64,000 nt of DNA from Liolophura sinensis (GCF_032854445.1 NC_088297.1:10378163-10442162), one strand, 5' to 3'; counted from the stretch's first letter, positions 30,601 through 43,213 are shown. The notes: generated by a model from the letters alone, not told the origin. A program made the numbers and translations.

Positions 30601-32460
30601 GAGAATGACTACAGATACTTGAATGTAGGTGAAACGTTAAGATAATGTGGGCTATTTAGCGTTAGAAACGTTGTTTGGAAACTCTTAATGGTTTTAAATG
30701 AGGCAACTTCAGACTAGAACTAGATAGTCAGGCTTATCACAATATCGGATTACACGTTCTCGTACACGTTGCCACGCAGAAGAAACACTATTCTCTGTAC
30801 TTAACAAACATGCACAATACTGATATGCCGTGTTTTCCTGTTAGAGAAATATGTGAAGTAAAAATTCAGTTTAAAACATGTTATCACAGAAAGAATAAAA
30901 GTTGGGCGATTGATTTGATTAAAAAACAAGACCTTGACGCAGAAGCAGTAACTCGTTACAAAGGCACCCTAGCAAAACGTACCGCATTCGTTGTAATCGG
31001 TTAATGGCGACAGTCGTGAACAGGCGATTTGCTCCCTACTAATTCACTCCTGCCAAAACCGAAAGTATACTCTTGACCTCTTTAGGCAAGCTCGAGTGTC
31101 GTATTTATGGTAGTATTCGAATCCACGTTAGAGTGTAACCTGATTTGAATGTGCCCGTGTTAGCTGATACGAATTTGTAAATACAAAAAGAGCACAGAGG
31201 ATGCTTTATTCCAATATCTGTCTTGTGACACCCCTTCCAATCCCAGACAAATGGGGAGTGAAAATCTCGTTCGCGAACAGTGACGTCGAGTTAATTTTTT
31301 ACATTCGAAACCTCGTTTCCATATGGGATCGATTCTGACACACTCATACTGTTCTTTTTGTGCAATTGTCACTAGAGTTGCCGAATGGATGTACGATGCA
31401 CTTATTAAAAAAATGTGTCCATTTGGCCTTTATTGCGTTATACTATATGCATAATTTATTCTTTTGTTGCTTCTTTCCCCTTTTAAGCTGCGAGATGAGT
31501 AATCAGGGACGTGTCTTGGCGGGTAATAGCAGAGACTTGACACGCACGTAGGCCTACGCAGTGCACTTTGGGTAATCGCTAGCTTACTTCAGCATCTGGC
31601 GCTGAAATTAACGCATGCGCGCGTTGTACACACACGCACAGACACTCTGTCCTGCTAAATAGGCTTACACAGGTATTTGACAAACGGCGAGAAAATGAGA
31701 TTGTATTATGTACCGAACATGCAAATGCTGCAGATCTTCATAAGGTAGAGATTTCAGTTCAAACATTGGAGAAAATCGATCTGGATGAAAGACATTGGCC
31801 ATCGACTCAGATATCGGTCAGGTTATCAATGTCAGCTTAAACCCAGAGGCTGTGGCGGGACACGCACATATGCCACACCCCAGGGCAATGGCGAGAGATG
31901 CCTAATAGCAATAATGCTTGACCCTAATAAAATACTGGCAAATTCGCAATAAACCGTTGCTAACGCATGCGCAGTAAATCATTGTGCAACTTACAAAAAT
32001 GAGGTAATAACATAACATTTGACAGGCTAGACAGCGTGTGTTGTTGCAAGTCACTCTCTACGCTCGCTTTACATCACTATACCATTACCAAACTTTGTAT
32101 AGAAATCGCGAGAAACGCGAAAGTCAGTGGGGTCACAATGAGAGAAAAACAAAATCAACCTTTGTTTCTACAAATACTAATCAATAAATATATTTATTGA
32201 TGAATGTATCGTAGGTGAGCGCGAGGACATCAGTAGTCAGGGTATAAACCTATGCAAGCCAATACAAGCCCGCGTACGCGGCACAGGAGCCCAAAGGCCA
32301 AACGTAACTTTTCGTGGCAGTGATGTAAAGCGAGAGAACAGCGCGTGTGTTGTCAGGAATATTATGAGCTCGGACAACAATATTCCTCCAGTATGGCTGG
32401 CAAATAAGGCCTTGCAAACGCCATATTGGTTACACAGGCACAATTAAAGTAATATATCAA
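27700..32460. other. 4.8 kb AT-rich region without recognised gene
   Basis: Contains only scattered short open frames, an A-rich run at 27960-27995 and tatata tracts near 28800. I looked on both strands for splice-bounded exons that could continue the transmembrane protein from 35408 and found none convincing. If the two upstream exons belong to alkaline phosphatase, this is intron. Confidence 0.45.
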
Positions 32461-32462
32461 TA

Positions 32463-32876
32463 TCTGTCTCAGAATTGCTGGGAGCACTAACTGGTTAACG
32501 TTACCACATTATAGACATTATACGCTAATGATATACATTTACTGTTAGAGAAATGTCTGTACTGCTGTTAAAGCATAACAAATGTTTTGTCTTCTTGCTA
32601 AAGACTTTTACCCTATTTGAATAGCCCAGTAGGCCTACATACTTGGACACACACTATGTTATGACCGTTTCTGTCTCAGAATTGCTGGGAGCACTAACTG
32701 GTTAACGTTACCACATTATAGACGTTATACGCTAATGATATACATTTACTGTTAGAGAAATGTCTGTACTGCTGTTAAAGCATAACAAATGTTTTGTCTT
32801 CTTGCTAAAGACTTTTACCCTATTTGAATAGCCCAGTAGGCCTACATACTTGGACACACACTATGTTATGACCGTT
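32463..32876. repeat. 207-bp tandem duplication, two copies
   Basis: 32463-32669 is followed immediately by 32670-32876. I see one mismatch (gacattat against gacgttat near 32517 and 32724), so the duplication is recent. Contains gctgggagcactaactggtt. No coding capacity. Confidence 0.96.
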
Positions 32877-32890
32877 TCGATGTAAATACG

Positions 32891-32985
32891 GGATTTGCCA
32901 ACGGCCGTCGGAATCCCCCGGTTTCCCCCAGTGTCCTTCTACCGCCGCCCTTTTTGTGAAATATTCCTAAATACGGCGTAAATTT
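32891..32985 (+). mobile_element. highly diverged SINE S1 3' remnant
   Basis: ggaatcccccggtttccccc, gtgaaatattcctaaatacg and gcgtaaa keep the order of the S1 3' part; otherwise strongly decayed. Confidence 0.6.
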
Positions 32986-34583
32986 TTTTTTTAAAAACCT
33001 ATATTTATATTTGAATAAGAAAATGTAATTAAGGAACCCCCTAAAAACGTCAGCTACTTGAACAACAAGATTTGACAGAAAAAAAACTGACTAAAACATT
33101 ATCTCGTTCGCTTTTCATTCGTTGTTCAGTGCGTATCTGGATGCCCACTCAGGGGAGGTACCGTAATCGCGTGCGTGAGAAAGGAAGGAAAATTGTTGGG
33201 ACGAAGAAATGGCGCTGTCTTGGTAACGACACTTTGTGGCAAAATATTTCCATGCGGTTTATGAATGGCATCGGTGAGTATATCATATATTATTTACAGG
33301 TTCCACATATACGCTTATCACACTCTTGACAAACGGAATCCAATATGTGGAAAGGTGGGAACAACAGAGATTTCTCTGCACTTGTGAAAAAAAGTCTGTG
33401 ATGTCCATTAATGGTATTGACACTGAGAAAAATTAACGCACGTGGTTGGTTTTTGTGATTGTTCTCTCTCATCCTCTTCAAATGGACATAGTAAACACAA
33501 ACCTTTTATCGTATAATACACACTGTGGAATATTGATACTTACACAACTATATATGTACATTTCAGATTATAACTTTGGCTTTGTTAATGGTTCGTATTT
33601 ATAAAGAATAGATCCCACCTGTAAACACTGAAAGACTTGAGTTACCTAATGGCAAAAACACGCACGTACTTGTGTAATAGTTTTCCGTCAAACACAGACG
33701 TAGTACTTTGGGATGAGAAGGGCAATGTTGCGTATTGCCTCATAAAACATTCAACACACGCGGTCAGCCATGGTTTGCCTGCTTTCATCTGAATCATAAC
33801 TTTTATTCCCTCTGACTGGTTGAACGTAGATGAAGTTTCACTGAGTAAACGCATCGTCATTAGTTCGTAAAACCGGAATATAGACACAAACAAGCTGTGC
33901 TCGCTTCGTCGTGAGTTGAAGACATGACCTTAACATCCGGTACAGTAATGCACCGTTTGTCCTCACTTGTTGACGGAACACTTCACGTAAGAACAAGGCA
34001 ATAATCATAAAGAAAGATGATTTCAATTTCTCTTGTATTCCGTGCGCACGTTTGCGTTGCCATGGCTACACGTGACTACATACAGCTAATGAGATAATCA
34101 CAGACCAGACGGCAACTAATTGTTGGTGAAGATCCAGCCACAAGGCAAGATTGGCATAATGGTTTCTTGTTCTTCATTCTGATTGGCTGACAAGTGTAAA
34201 TTAGACAAATAAAGTCGCTGTGTTTGTATATCCACATCGCGTTGTAGCTTTTTCTGAAGTATTTGTCCAGCATTCCCGCTAGATGTCGCCGTGACTATCC
34301 CATATCGTCAAAAGGAAACCGTTCAACTGCTAAAATTCCTTTTTCCCCAGAAGTAAATTGGTTAGAGAATAGTGATCGACCCAAGGTTTGATACAGATCT
34401 CATCACAAGGATAATGATCTGTCCTCTGCTTAACCATACTCCTTTACCGTATCTCCATGTATCATTTTGCACACATGTTCTATGACGCACTTCCTTAGGT
34501 CAGAGGAAGCGATGCCTTGATTTCCAAATGACATGATCTTCAGGATATACGGTTGTCTGGCACTTTGTCTGTTTGTTTGACAA
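32986..34583. other. unique sequence, nothing recognised
   Basis: Open frames below 85 codons on both strands without family resemblance; no repeats noticed. Confidence 0.4.
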
Positions 34584-35015
34584 ATGGAAACCGGATGTTA
34601 CAGACATTTCATGTCCATTTCATTGGTTCCTTCAGTATCCGGACCTGGTAATCCGGCTGTTGAAGCAGACCAGCTATATGACATCATCCTGACGGTGATG
34701 ACATCACGTGTCTTACATTTCGAAAGCTCCTGTATGGGACGGATTGTACTGGCGACCGCGTCTATCTACGTGCGAGATTTAAACGAGATTCCGGCCGTGA
34801 TTCCAGCTTGCCGTCACGTGTTCACAGTGTTGTTCATTTGTAAATCCGAGTCATTTTGCTCCGTCTCCCAGGAAACTGAAACGAGAAATTTCTTATCCAT
34901 TGAAAGATACGTTTGTATAAACATAACTCAACTGAAGAACTGCAAACGAAAAAACAAAAATGTCTGCTGGTTTGTTAATTATCTGGAAGGCTTCATTTCA
35001 TGTATGTTTGTTTGA
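34584..35015 (+). CDS. uncertain 143-codon open frame
   Basis: The longest open frame outside repeats apart from the GPCR and the transposase frames. It starts METGCYRHFMSIS and ends GFISCMFV. I recognise no domain; the composition is Cys/Ser/Ile-rich and the second half is AT-rich. The first half (34690-34830) is unusually CpG-rich and carries two tcacgtgt/tcacgtgtt E-box-like sites (34705, 34814), so the segment may be regulatory and not coding. Chance occurrence is quite possible. Confidence 0.15.
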   Translation: METGCYRHFMSISLVPSVSGPGNPAVEADQLYDIILTVMTSRVLHFESSCMGRIVLATASIYVRDLNEIPAVIPACRHVFTVLFICKSESFCSVSQETETRNFLSIERYVCINITQLKNCKRKNKNVCWFVNYLEGFISCMFV

Positions 35016-35407
35016 TTTAGAGTTAATGTCGTTTTCTACATTATTTCGGTCTTACCACGACAGTGTCTCCTTCTAGTTAGACGGACGCTATAACTACATA
35101 TTTACGGTGCTGTCTCACTGGAACACTATGCCGATTAGACACGATTCTCAAAGCATTCATGTTATACTGGCACCGAGTCAACTGGTACTTGGGGTTTTCC
35201 TCTTATGCTGAGCGGCGAGCGAGAATTTGCGAAGACCACTGGTACCGATGTTGAATTGTAAAATATGACACGATTCGGGATTAAAGCTCACCAGTTTTGT
35301 GCTAAAAATATTATTATACAATTATCACAGGAAAGGATTTCATGTCGCCATGCACGCAGGTCCCCCGTTAAGTGAATGGCTCATGTTAAAAGATAGGGGC
35401 TACTTAC

Positions 35408-35666
35408 TGGCGAGCATGACGATACCGCCGGCTAGCCCGACCAGCATCATGACGACGACCACCCAGGAGATGAGCTTGCCGCTGTCTGCATGCGCCTCCA
35501 GGTTCCGTTGCTCAAAGATGCTGGCGTACAGGTTGCCGCGACCGTACGGATGGATGTCCGTCACGGATGGCTGCTTCATGATGTGGTCCACGATGTCCGC
35601 GAACTTCCCGTTACCTCCGCCTTCGTCATCGAAATCGAACGCTGGATTCACGTACTGCTGGACGGC
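35408..35666 (-). CDS. exon encoding cytoplasmic tail plus transmembrane helix
   Basis: Strong acceptor TTTTTTTCTCAG|GCCGTC and donor CTCGCCA|GTAAGT; 86 codons plus one base (phase 0 in, phase 1 out). The preceding exon at 56546-56599 ends in phase 0 and fits. Encodes an acidic segment (VQQYVNPAFDFDDEGGG), DIHPYGRGNLYASIFEQ and then LISWVVVVMMLVGLAGGIVM, a clear transmembrane helix at residues about 83-103 of the joined frame. No signal peptide precedes it, so a type II orientation is likely. Codon use is GC-rich against AT-rich flanks. I do not recognise the family. The next coding exon may be alkaline phosphatase exon 2 at 21640, which accepts phase 1; this is not proven. Confidence 0.85.
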
Positions 35667-35819
35667 CTGAGAAAAAAAGATAAGTTAATATAATTTAAGT
35701 AAATACATAATAATTAAACATTTCAAAATTTTATTTGACTGTTTGCTTGTCATGTTCGATGAGTTTTGACTCACATGTACTTTTGCAAATAGAGGCACTA
35801 TAAAGGTATGCTTTTATGT

Positions 35820-38030
35820 GGGATAGTGGGTGGACTAGTGTTCTTTACATGTGCGTAGGCTCTACATCTAGGTAAGGTATGTATACACCTATATGGCCAA
35901 GTGTTTTTATGTGTGCATATGCTCTACATCTAAGTAGGGTATGTATACACCTATGGCCTAGTGTTGTTTATGTGTGCATATGCTCTACATCTAGGTAAGG
36001 TATGTATACACCTATGGCCTAGTGTTGTTTATGTGTGCATATGTTCCACATCTAGGTAAGGTATTATACACCTATATGGCCCAGTGTTCTTTATGTGTGC
36101 ATATGCTCTACATCTAGGTAAGGTATTATACACCTATATGGCCCAGTGTTCTTTATGTGTGCATATGCTCTACATCTCGGTAAGGTATTATACACCTATA
36201 TGGCCTAGTGTTCATGTGTGCGTATGCTCTACATCTAGGTAAGGTATGTATACACCTATATGGCCTAGTGTTCTTTATGTGTGCGTATGCTCTACATCTA
36301 AGTAAGGTATGTATACACCTATATGGCCTAGTGTTGTTTATGTGTGCATATGCTCTACATCTAGGTAAGGTATTATACACCTATATGACCCAGTGTTCTT
36401 TATGTGTGCATATGCTCTACATCTAGGTAAGGTATTATACACCTATATGGCCTAGTGTTCTTTATGTGTGCATATGCTCTACATCTCGGTAAGGTATTAT
36501 ACACCTATATGGCCTAGTGTTCATGTGTGCATATGCTCTACATCTAAGTAAGGTATGTATACACCTACATGGCCTAGTGTTCTTTATGTGTGCGTATGCT
36601 CTACATCTAGGTAAGGTATGTATACACCTACATGGCCCAGTGTTCTTTATGTGTGCGTATGCTCTACATCTAGGTAAGGTATGTATACACCTACATGGCC
36701 TAGTGTTCTTCACGTGTGCGTATGCTCTACATCTAGGTAAGGCATGTATACACCTATATGGCCTAGTGTTCTTTATGTGTGTGTATGCTCTACATCTAGG
36801 TAAGGTATTATACACCTATATGGCCTAGTGTTCTTTATGTGTGCATATGCTCTACATCTCGGTAAGGTATTATACACCTATATGGCCTAGTGTTCATGTG
36901 TGCATATGCTCTACATCTAAGTAAGGTATGTATACACCTACATGGCCTAGTGTTCTTTATGTGTGCGTATGCTCTACATCTAGGTAAGGTATGTATACAC
37001 CTACATGGCCCAGTGTTCTTTATGTGTGCGTATGCTCTACATCTAGGTAAGGTATGTATACACCTACATGGCCTAGTGTTCTTCACGTGTGCGTATGCTC
37101 TACATCTAGGTAAGGCATGTATACACCTATATGGCCTAGTGTTCTTTATGTGTGTGTATGCTCTACATCTCGGTAAGGTATGTACACACCTACATGGCCC
37201 AGTGTTCTTTATGTGTGCATATGCTCTACATCTCGTTAAGGTATGTGTACACCTACATGGGCTATTGTTCTTTATGTGTGCGTAGGCTCTACCTCTAAGT
37301 AAGGTATGTATACACCTATATGGCCTAGTGTTCATGTGTGCGTATGCTTTACATCTAGGTAAGGTATGCATACACCTATATGGTCTAGGGTTCTTTACAT
37401 GTGCGTATGCTCTACATCTAGGTAAGGTATGTATACACCTACATGGCCTAGTGTTCGTTATGTGTGCATATGCTCTACATCTCGTTATGGTATGTGTACA
37501 CCTACATGGCCTATTGTTCTTTATGTGTGCGTATGCTCTACATCTCGGTAAGGTATGTATACACCTATATGGCCTAGTGTTCTTTATGTGTGCGTATGCT
37601 CTACATCTAGGTAAGGTATGTATACACCTATATGGCCTAGTGTTCTTCATGTGTGCGTATGCTTTACATCTAGGTAAGGTATGCATACACCTATATGGTC
37701 TAGGGTTCTTTACATGTGCGTATGCTCTACATCTAGGTAAGGTATGTATACACCTACATGGCCTAGTGTTCGTTATGTGTGCATATGCTCTACATCTCGT
37801 TATGGTATGTGTACACCTACATGGCCTATTGTTCTTTATGTGTGCGTATGCTCTACATCTCGGTAAGGTATGTATACACCTATATGGCCTAGTGTTCTTT
37901 ATGTGTGCGTATGCTCTACATCTAGGTAAGGTATGTATACACCTATATGGCCTAGTGTTCTTCATGTGTGCGTATGCTCTACATCTAGGTAAGGTATGTA
38001 GACACCTGTGTGGCAAAGTGTTCCATACCT
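35820..38030. repeat. 63-bp minisatellite with 315- and 373-bp higher-order units
   Basis: About 35 copies of a 63-bp unit containing tatgctctacatctaggtaa, ggtatgtatacaccta and tggcctagtgttcttta. The unit is 21 codons long without stops, so both strands show long open frames (up to 393 codons on the minus strand; motif CRAYAHIKNTRPYRCIHTLP). Variant units recur in blocks: tggtctaggg at 37381 and 37696 (315 bp, five units), and the shortened ggcctagtgttcatg at 36511 and 36884 (373 bp). It lies just upstream of the transmembrane exon. Confidence 0.95.
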
Positions 38031-38039
38031 GAAAGGTAA

Positions 38040-38380
38040 GTAAACAACATTAAGAGACGGGAGAGTATTGTCTGTCTGTTGTTTTACAAATAGAGCTCAT
38101 ACATTAAACATACAAAAGTTCACAATGTAATGGAAAACCATTACAGTAGGAAACAATTGAACACTCCAGCTTGGATTCAACTTGAGTAAAAGTTGAGAAC
38201 GGAAGCGAGATTCTCGATCTGGAGAAATCTCAGATTGAAAAAATCGGAATCGATTAACACAAGCTTTTAATTTCTGCCAAGAAAACCGCAATACCCAATC
38301 GATTAATTGATTTTTGGGCTCTCCAGACTTTTAGGTTTTCCGCTGACAACCAGATTCATAAAAATATTATATACCAGTGA
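38040..38380. other. unique spacer between two arrays
   Basis: No gene or repeat recognised. Confidence 0.4.
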
Positions 38381-38384
38381 ATAA

Positions 38385-39475
38385 ATGGTACCAGGTACTT
38401 TTGACTGGTTGGTTGCTGATTAATGCAAGATTTTTCAGTACTCTGCTGACCATCAAATCTAAAAAACCATGATGTTTAAATTTGTGTGTAACTGGTACAA
38501 AGTACTTTTGACTGGTTGGATGCTGATTAACGCAAGAGTTTTCAATACTGTGCTGACTATCAAATCTATAATACCATGATGTTTGCACCTGTGTGTAATT
38601 TGTGTGTAACAGGTGTGTAAGTGGTACAAAGTACTTTTGACTGGTTGGTTGCTGATTAACGCAAGATTTTTTAGTATTGTGCTGACTATCAAATCTATAA
38701 TACCATGATGTTTGCACCTGTGTGTAATTTGTGTGTAACAGGTGTGTAAGTGGTACAAAGTACGTTTGACTGGTTGGATGCTGATTAACGAAAGATTTTT
38801 CAGTACTGTGCTGACTATCAAGTCTATAATACCATGATGTTTGTACCTGTGTGTAACAGGTGCGTAACTGGTACAAAGTACTTTTGACTGGTTGGTTGCT
38901 GATTAACGAAAGATTTTTCAGTACTGTGTTGACTATCAAATCTATAATACCATGATGTTTGCACCTGTGTGTAACTTGTGTGCAACAGGTGCGTAACTGG
39001 TACAAAGTACGTTTGACTGGTTGGATATTGATTAACGCAGGCTTTTTCAGTACTGTACTGACTATCAAATCTATAATACCATGATGTTTGTACCTGTGTG
39101 TAACTTGTGTGCAACAGGTGCGTAACTGGTACAAGGTACTTTTGACTGGTTGGTTGCTGATTAACGAAAGATTTTTCAGTACTGTGCTGACTATCAAATC
39201 TATAATACCATGATGTTTACACCTGTGGGTAACTTGTGTGTAACTGGTACAAAGTACTTTTGACTGGTTGGATATTGATTAAAGCAGGCTTTTTCAGTAC
39301 TGTACTGACTATCAAATCTATAATACCATGATGTTTGTACCTGTGTGTAACTTGTGTGTAACAGGTGTGTAACTGGTACAAAGTACTTTTGACTGGTTGG
39401 TTGCTGATTAACGAAAGATTTTTCAGTACTATGTTGACTATCAAATCTATAATACCATGATGTTTAGTAACTTAG
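38385..39475. repeat. 117-130 bp tandem array
   Basis: ttttgactggttgg recurs at about 38399, 38505, 38634, 38764, 38881, 39010, 39137, 39257 and 39386. Each unit also carries gactatcaaatctataatac and catgatgtttgcacctgtgt. Length differences come from variable numbers of a gtgtaac(aggt/ttgt) subrepeat. Minus-strand open frames of up to 276 codons are by-products. Confidence 0.94.
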
Positions 39476-39584
39476 TATAACGCTACAGATAATTGTTTAG
39501 CAATAATAACCAGAGGTAGCTATTCCCTGAAAACACAAAAGGCTTAAACTTCCTTTTCAGATGTTTTTATCTCTTGTTCGTTCA

Positions 39585-39925
39585 TAGGCTCGGAAACCTG
39601 TTGTGCCCGGAGAATTAAACCTATACCGCAAAACTAGGCGAGGGTTCAAACACGGCTTTGGGCAAGGAATTTATAAAATCCGGGCGCTCACTGCCTGTGG
39701 GGTCTTGGTGACAATAAGGTATCATCGACGCTCTTGTGGCCGTTTGCCCTCGTCTTCACCAATATGGTTTGCATATATGTACGCCCTATGTGAAAAAGTT
39801 CGTCATAAATTTATCAAAGGTCGGTGGTTTACGCTGGGAACTCATAAAACTGACCGTTGTCGTATGAAACAAAAAGTGAAATATTCCTAAGTATGGCGTT
39901 AAATATGAATAAACTAAATAAATAA
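39585..39925 (+). mobile_element. tRNA-derived SINE, third subfamily
   Basis: A B-box-like gagggttcaaacacgg (39641-39656) follows a tRNA-like head. The 3' end aagtgaaatattcctaagta and tggcgttaaatatgaataaa mirrors S1 and S2 tails. The middle differs from S1 (tcatcgacgctcttgtggcc). Confidence 0.65.
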
Positions 39926-40084
39926 GCAAACCTCTTGACACACCTGCTACTGGACCAGCACAGCCGACCTGTTGGTGCGATAAGAATGCATTAGACGAAT
40001 CAGCCATCACGTGGTGAGACTTCACCAGCCATGGCATGTGTGATTACATAACGGCCAGGTCTGATTAGATACACAAACCCTTAC

Positions 40085-40400
40085 AAGGCATGTGTCAAGG
40101 TCATTCATATTACAATCACATTAAAACAATGCAAAAGGACCAGGCCTAGGGGATTCTTAGTCCACCAGCAGAATCCTGGTTTATGCAGGAATACAATATA
40201 ATTAACGACGTACAGCACATAGAGTAAAAACCAGAGCAGCGACGACAATGTGGTAGGTGACAAATGGTCACACGTAACCCTTGAAATACGGCCTCTGGTC
40301 AATTTACCTCTGTCAGGGTTTTATTCTAACTGTTTATGTAAATGCATAAATACATGAATTGCACGCAATTTAAAGGTCAATGGTTTAGAATTATTGAAAA
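40085..40400 (+). repeat. interspersed repeat family D, copy
   Basis: ggtgacaaatggtcacacgt, aacccttgaaatacggcctc and tcagggttttattctaactg; preceded by agtccaccagcagaatcctg, which recurs at 40467. Confidence 0.7.
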
Positions 40401-40439
40401 TACTGTTTTGTCATGACATTTACTAAACATTTGCATGAA

Positions 40440-40620
40440 AAGTAAATAAGTCTCTGGGACTCTTAGTCCACCAGCAGAATCCTGATTTACATGTATGAAC
40501 GTATACGGAACAAAAGACTACAGCATAGCGTAAAACTACAGTAGCGTCAACAGTGTGGTAGTTGACAAATGATCACGCGTAAGTGCTAGAAACCGGTCTC
40601 TTGTCAATTTACTTTATTTA
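40440..40620 (+). repeat. interspersed repeat family D, adjacent copy
   Basis: gtccaccagcagaatcctga, gttgacaaatgatcacgcgt and cggtctcttgtcaatttact. A second, truncated copy in the same orientation about 350 bp after the first. Confidence 0.68.
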
Positions 40621-41395
40621 TATAGAATTTCATTACAAACCGTTGATGTCACCACATTCTTCGTCGCACTATGTAGCCATTATTATGGCTTCTGAACAAT
40701 GTAAATATCCTATGCTCCGAAATACAGATGGTCATCAGTGACTTTAATATTCGGAGTTTCACCCATTTTACTAAGAGACTTTCTCTATGTTGAAGAATTA
40801 TGTTCAAATTGCGTTGTCCAGAAATGTACCTTGTCCCAGACTTAGTATGGAAGCTTTTACGAGCTAACTTACAGTTTTCTATCGTGGCTTGTATTTCACC
40901 ATTTTCAGAATTGCCGTCTCCCTGATTTGAACTCTGGCCCACAAGAGTCCATCAGTCTTCTATATGAGTCCGAACACGGCGTGCTTTAAGGCTGTTGGCA
41001 TTTACATAACAGTTGTTGGTTTCTCATAGACCTCACATTGATAATGGTGTATATCGATTCCATTAGAAGTATGTTGATCCATTCAGCTCTGCCATGGCAA
41101 TTCAAGCCAATGTATAATGGAAAAAGGTACTTAATGAAAGGAACGAAATCAAAAGCGCAACTTGATATCGGTCTAATGATGACCCTCTTTGAGTGGTTGC
41201 TGTATATTATCTCATAAATTCTAAGTGTTACATAATCAATCCTGCCTGCCATTCAGTGGCTGTCCGGGTTTTTATCTTTACCTGTGTTACACTTGTGTAT
41301 GACTTTATTTCTCGTGGGTGAACACTCTGATCGAGAGATCTCCAATATGTACGGAAGCCGGTTAAGGCCTTAGTCTGACCATCATAATATCTTGT
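40621..41395. other. unique sequence, nothing recognised
   Basis: Short open frames only on both strands. Confidence 0.4.
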
Positions 41396-41399
41396 CATC

Positions 41400-41545
41400 A
41401 CCTTACGACGGAACGAAGCGATGGTACGATAGTGCGAAGCGATTGCTCGATAGTGCTCAGCGATGGGACAATGGAAGGAAGCGATAACACGATTCTGCGA
41501 ACCGATTACGCTATGCTGCGAAGCGATGAAACCTTGTATGAAGAT
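41400..41545. repeat. short degenerate ~21-bp repeat (gcgaagcgat)
   Basis: gaagcgatggtacgatagtg and six to seven diverged relatives in 145 bp. Confidence 0.7.
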
Positions 41546-41705
41546 CAACGTGTCAAAATTTTAACTTTCTGCACCAAAAACAAAGTATTGCGGAGAGGCT
41601 TCAAATTTTGACTTCAGCCAGAAATGGCTTTGTGGAATCGACCTCTCTTCCTTGCTGTTTTATCTACCTGTGCTGAAATTGGGAAAAGCAAAACACTTTG
41701 TTCAT

Positions 41706-41948
41706 ACACTAAAAAAAAATCTGTTGAATTTTACAGAGTAGATTTTGTGATGCCAGAATGTATTCTGCTGTTGCAGCACAATGTTCTGTTTAACATAGCA
41801 CACATATTACACTGATTCAACATAAAGATTCTGTTATACTAACAGTATATTGTGTTGAATATGACAGAATATTTTGTTATAATAACAGAATACATTCTAG
41901 CCTCACTCAGACAACAGAAAATTAACAGATTAATTTTTCATGCGTATA
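41706..41948. mobile_element. MITE-like element B, copy 2
   Basis: aaatctgttgaattttacag at one end and aaaattaacagattaatttt at the other, with the internal aacagaatacattctagcct block shared with copy 1 at 9839. Confidence 0.73.
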
Positions 41949-43200
41949 GAAATCAGTGAGCTTTTTCAGTGAAATGAGCAAGCCGATGTTTGTGTTTTCC
42001 TTTTCCATCATTCCCCTACATTCATAACATTATTCATGGACAAAAAAATCTCGTCTGCATTGATTGTTTAAATTAAATCTTTCAATTTTAAATTTTTAAT
42101 TTTAATTTTAATCTTTTAATTTAAATTGTCAAAACAACATTGAAAACTGTTCCATGAGTTAGAATCGCCTGTCAAAATAGGGTGACTGTACCTATACTTG
42201 ACACACTGATCATTAAACAGGTTGCTGACGCAATATCTAAGATCGATCCACATTTACTGCTGTTAACGTCTGTCGATAACGAGTGTATTTTGCTACATTA
42301 AATGGCGCAACGAGAGAACAGAACAGTTAAAAGCGCTGTAAATAATGACATCTTATTCACCCCATTGCGTGTTGTCTTTGACATAGCAAGGTAAAGGCTA
42401 TCCAACACAAAGGCTGCTATAGTGCGTGCGATTTTAATGACTGTGTGTTACAGTTTGAGGAATGTAGCCTAATGTGTCACCAGCCTTCCCTTTCAACATC
42501 ATCAGAAGCAAACTGCACTGACAAAGGAATCGTAAACATTTCAGGTTTATGAACATTGTCAATTGCCTTTAACACCACAAAGAGCCAAAAAATTGCCCTC
42601 TATTTTATTTACAAATAGGCCTAATATCGATGTTTGACTAACCGGATCAGCCATATTGATCAACGAGTCTGTGCAATGTTTGATCATCTGCTGACGTTCA
42701 GGTCACACACTTACTAAGTCCTTCCGTTCTACCTGGAGTAAATTCTCTAGGGAATTCCGTTGGCTAAAACAAACCATGCGAGCAGCCCTCATTCTTGATG
42801 TGTCACCAGCCAAAGATCATGCTGATCGTGGAGGCGATAAATGAATTGTGGTCTGTTTGAATGAGTTAAAGAAACATGACTGCTTTTCGCCTCGCAGAAT
42901 TTAGTTCAAACAAATGATTCTGCGAGTCTTCCTCTTATATAAACATTGTTCATCCAGTTGAATGGGATTTTAGAGCACAATAATGGAATTTATGTCACTC
43001 AGTCAAGAGCTTTGTGGAAATCATACCATTCTACAGTATTTTGTCTGTAACAATCTGTACGAAGTCAAAACCATTGTGATTCGACTTACGCGATGAATGG
43101 CGTAAGTCGTGGATCCAAACAGCGTTTAATCAATACAGGTCAAAATGTCCGAATACACCACGTGATCTGTCAGAAATGTTAGCCAACTATTTTTGATTAT
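41949..43200. other. AT-rich unique sequence
   Basis: 42060-42130 is an (ttttaa) low-complexity stretch. No exon or repeat recognised otherwise. Confidence 0.4.
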
Positions 43201-43206
43201 ATTCAC

Positions 43207-43213
43207 TATAAAA
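43207..43213 (+). promoter_or_regulatory. TATA-box-like element
   Basis: TATAAAA 55 bases upstream of an ATG in good context (accATGG). Spacing allows a start site near 43237. Suggests a core promoter for the short candidate exon that follows. Confidence 0.3.

Noticed and set aside
36835-38016. 393-codon minus-strand open frame with a 21-residue repeat
   Set aside because: The 63-bp unit has no stop in several frames on either strand; no start context, domain or splice support. Kept only as a repeat.
38367-39197. 276-codon minus-strand frame
   Set aside because: Generated by the 117-130 bp array; unit length drift changes frame between copies.
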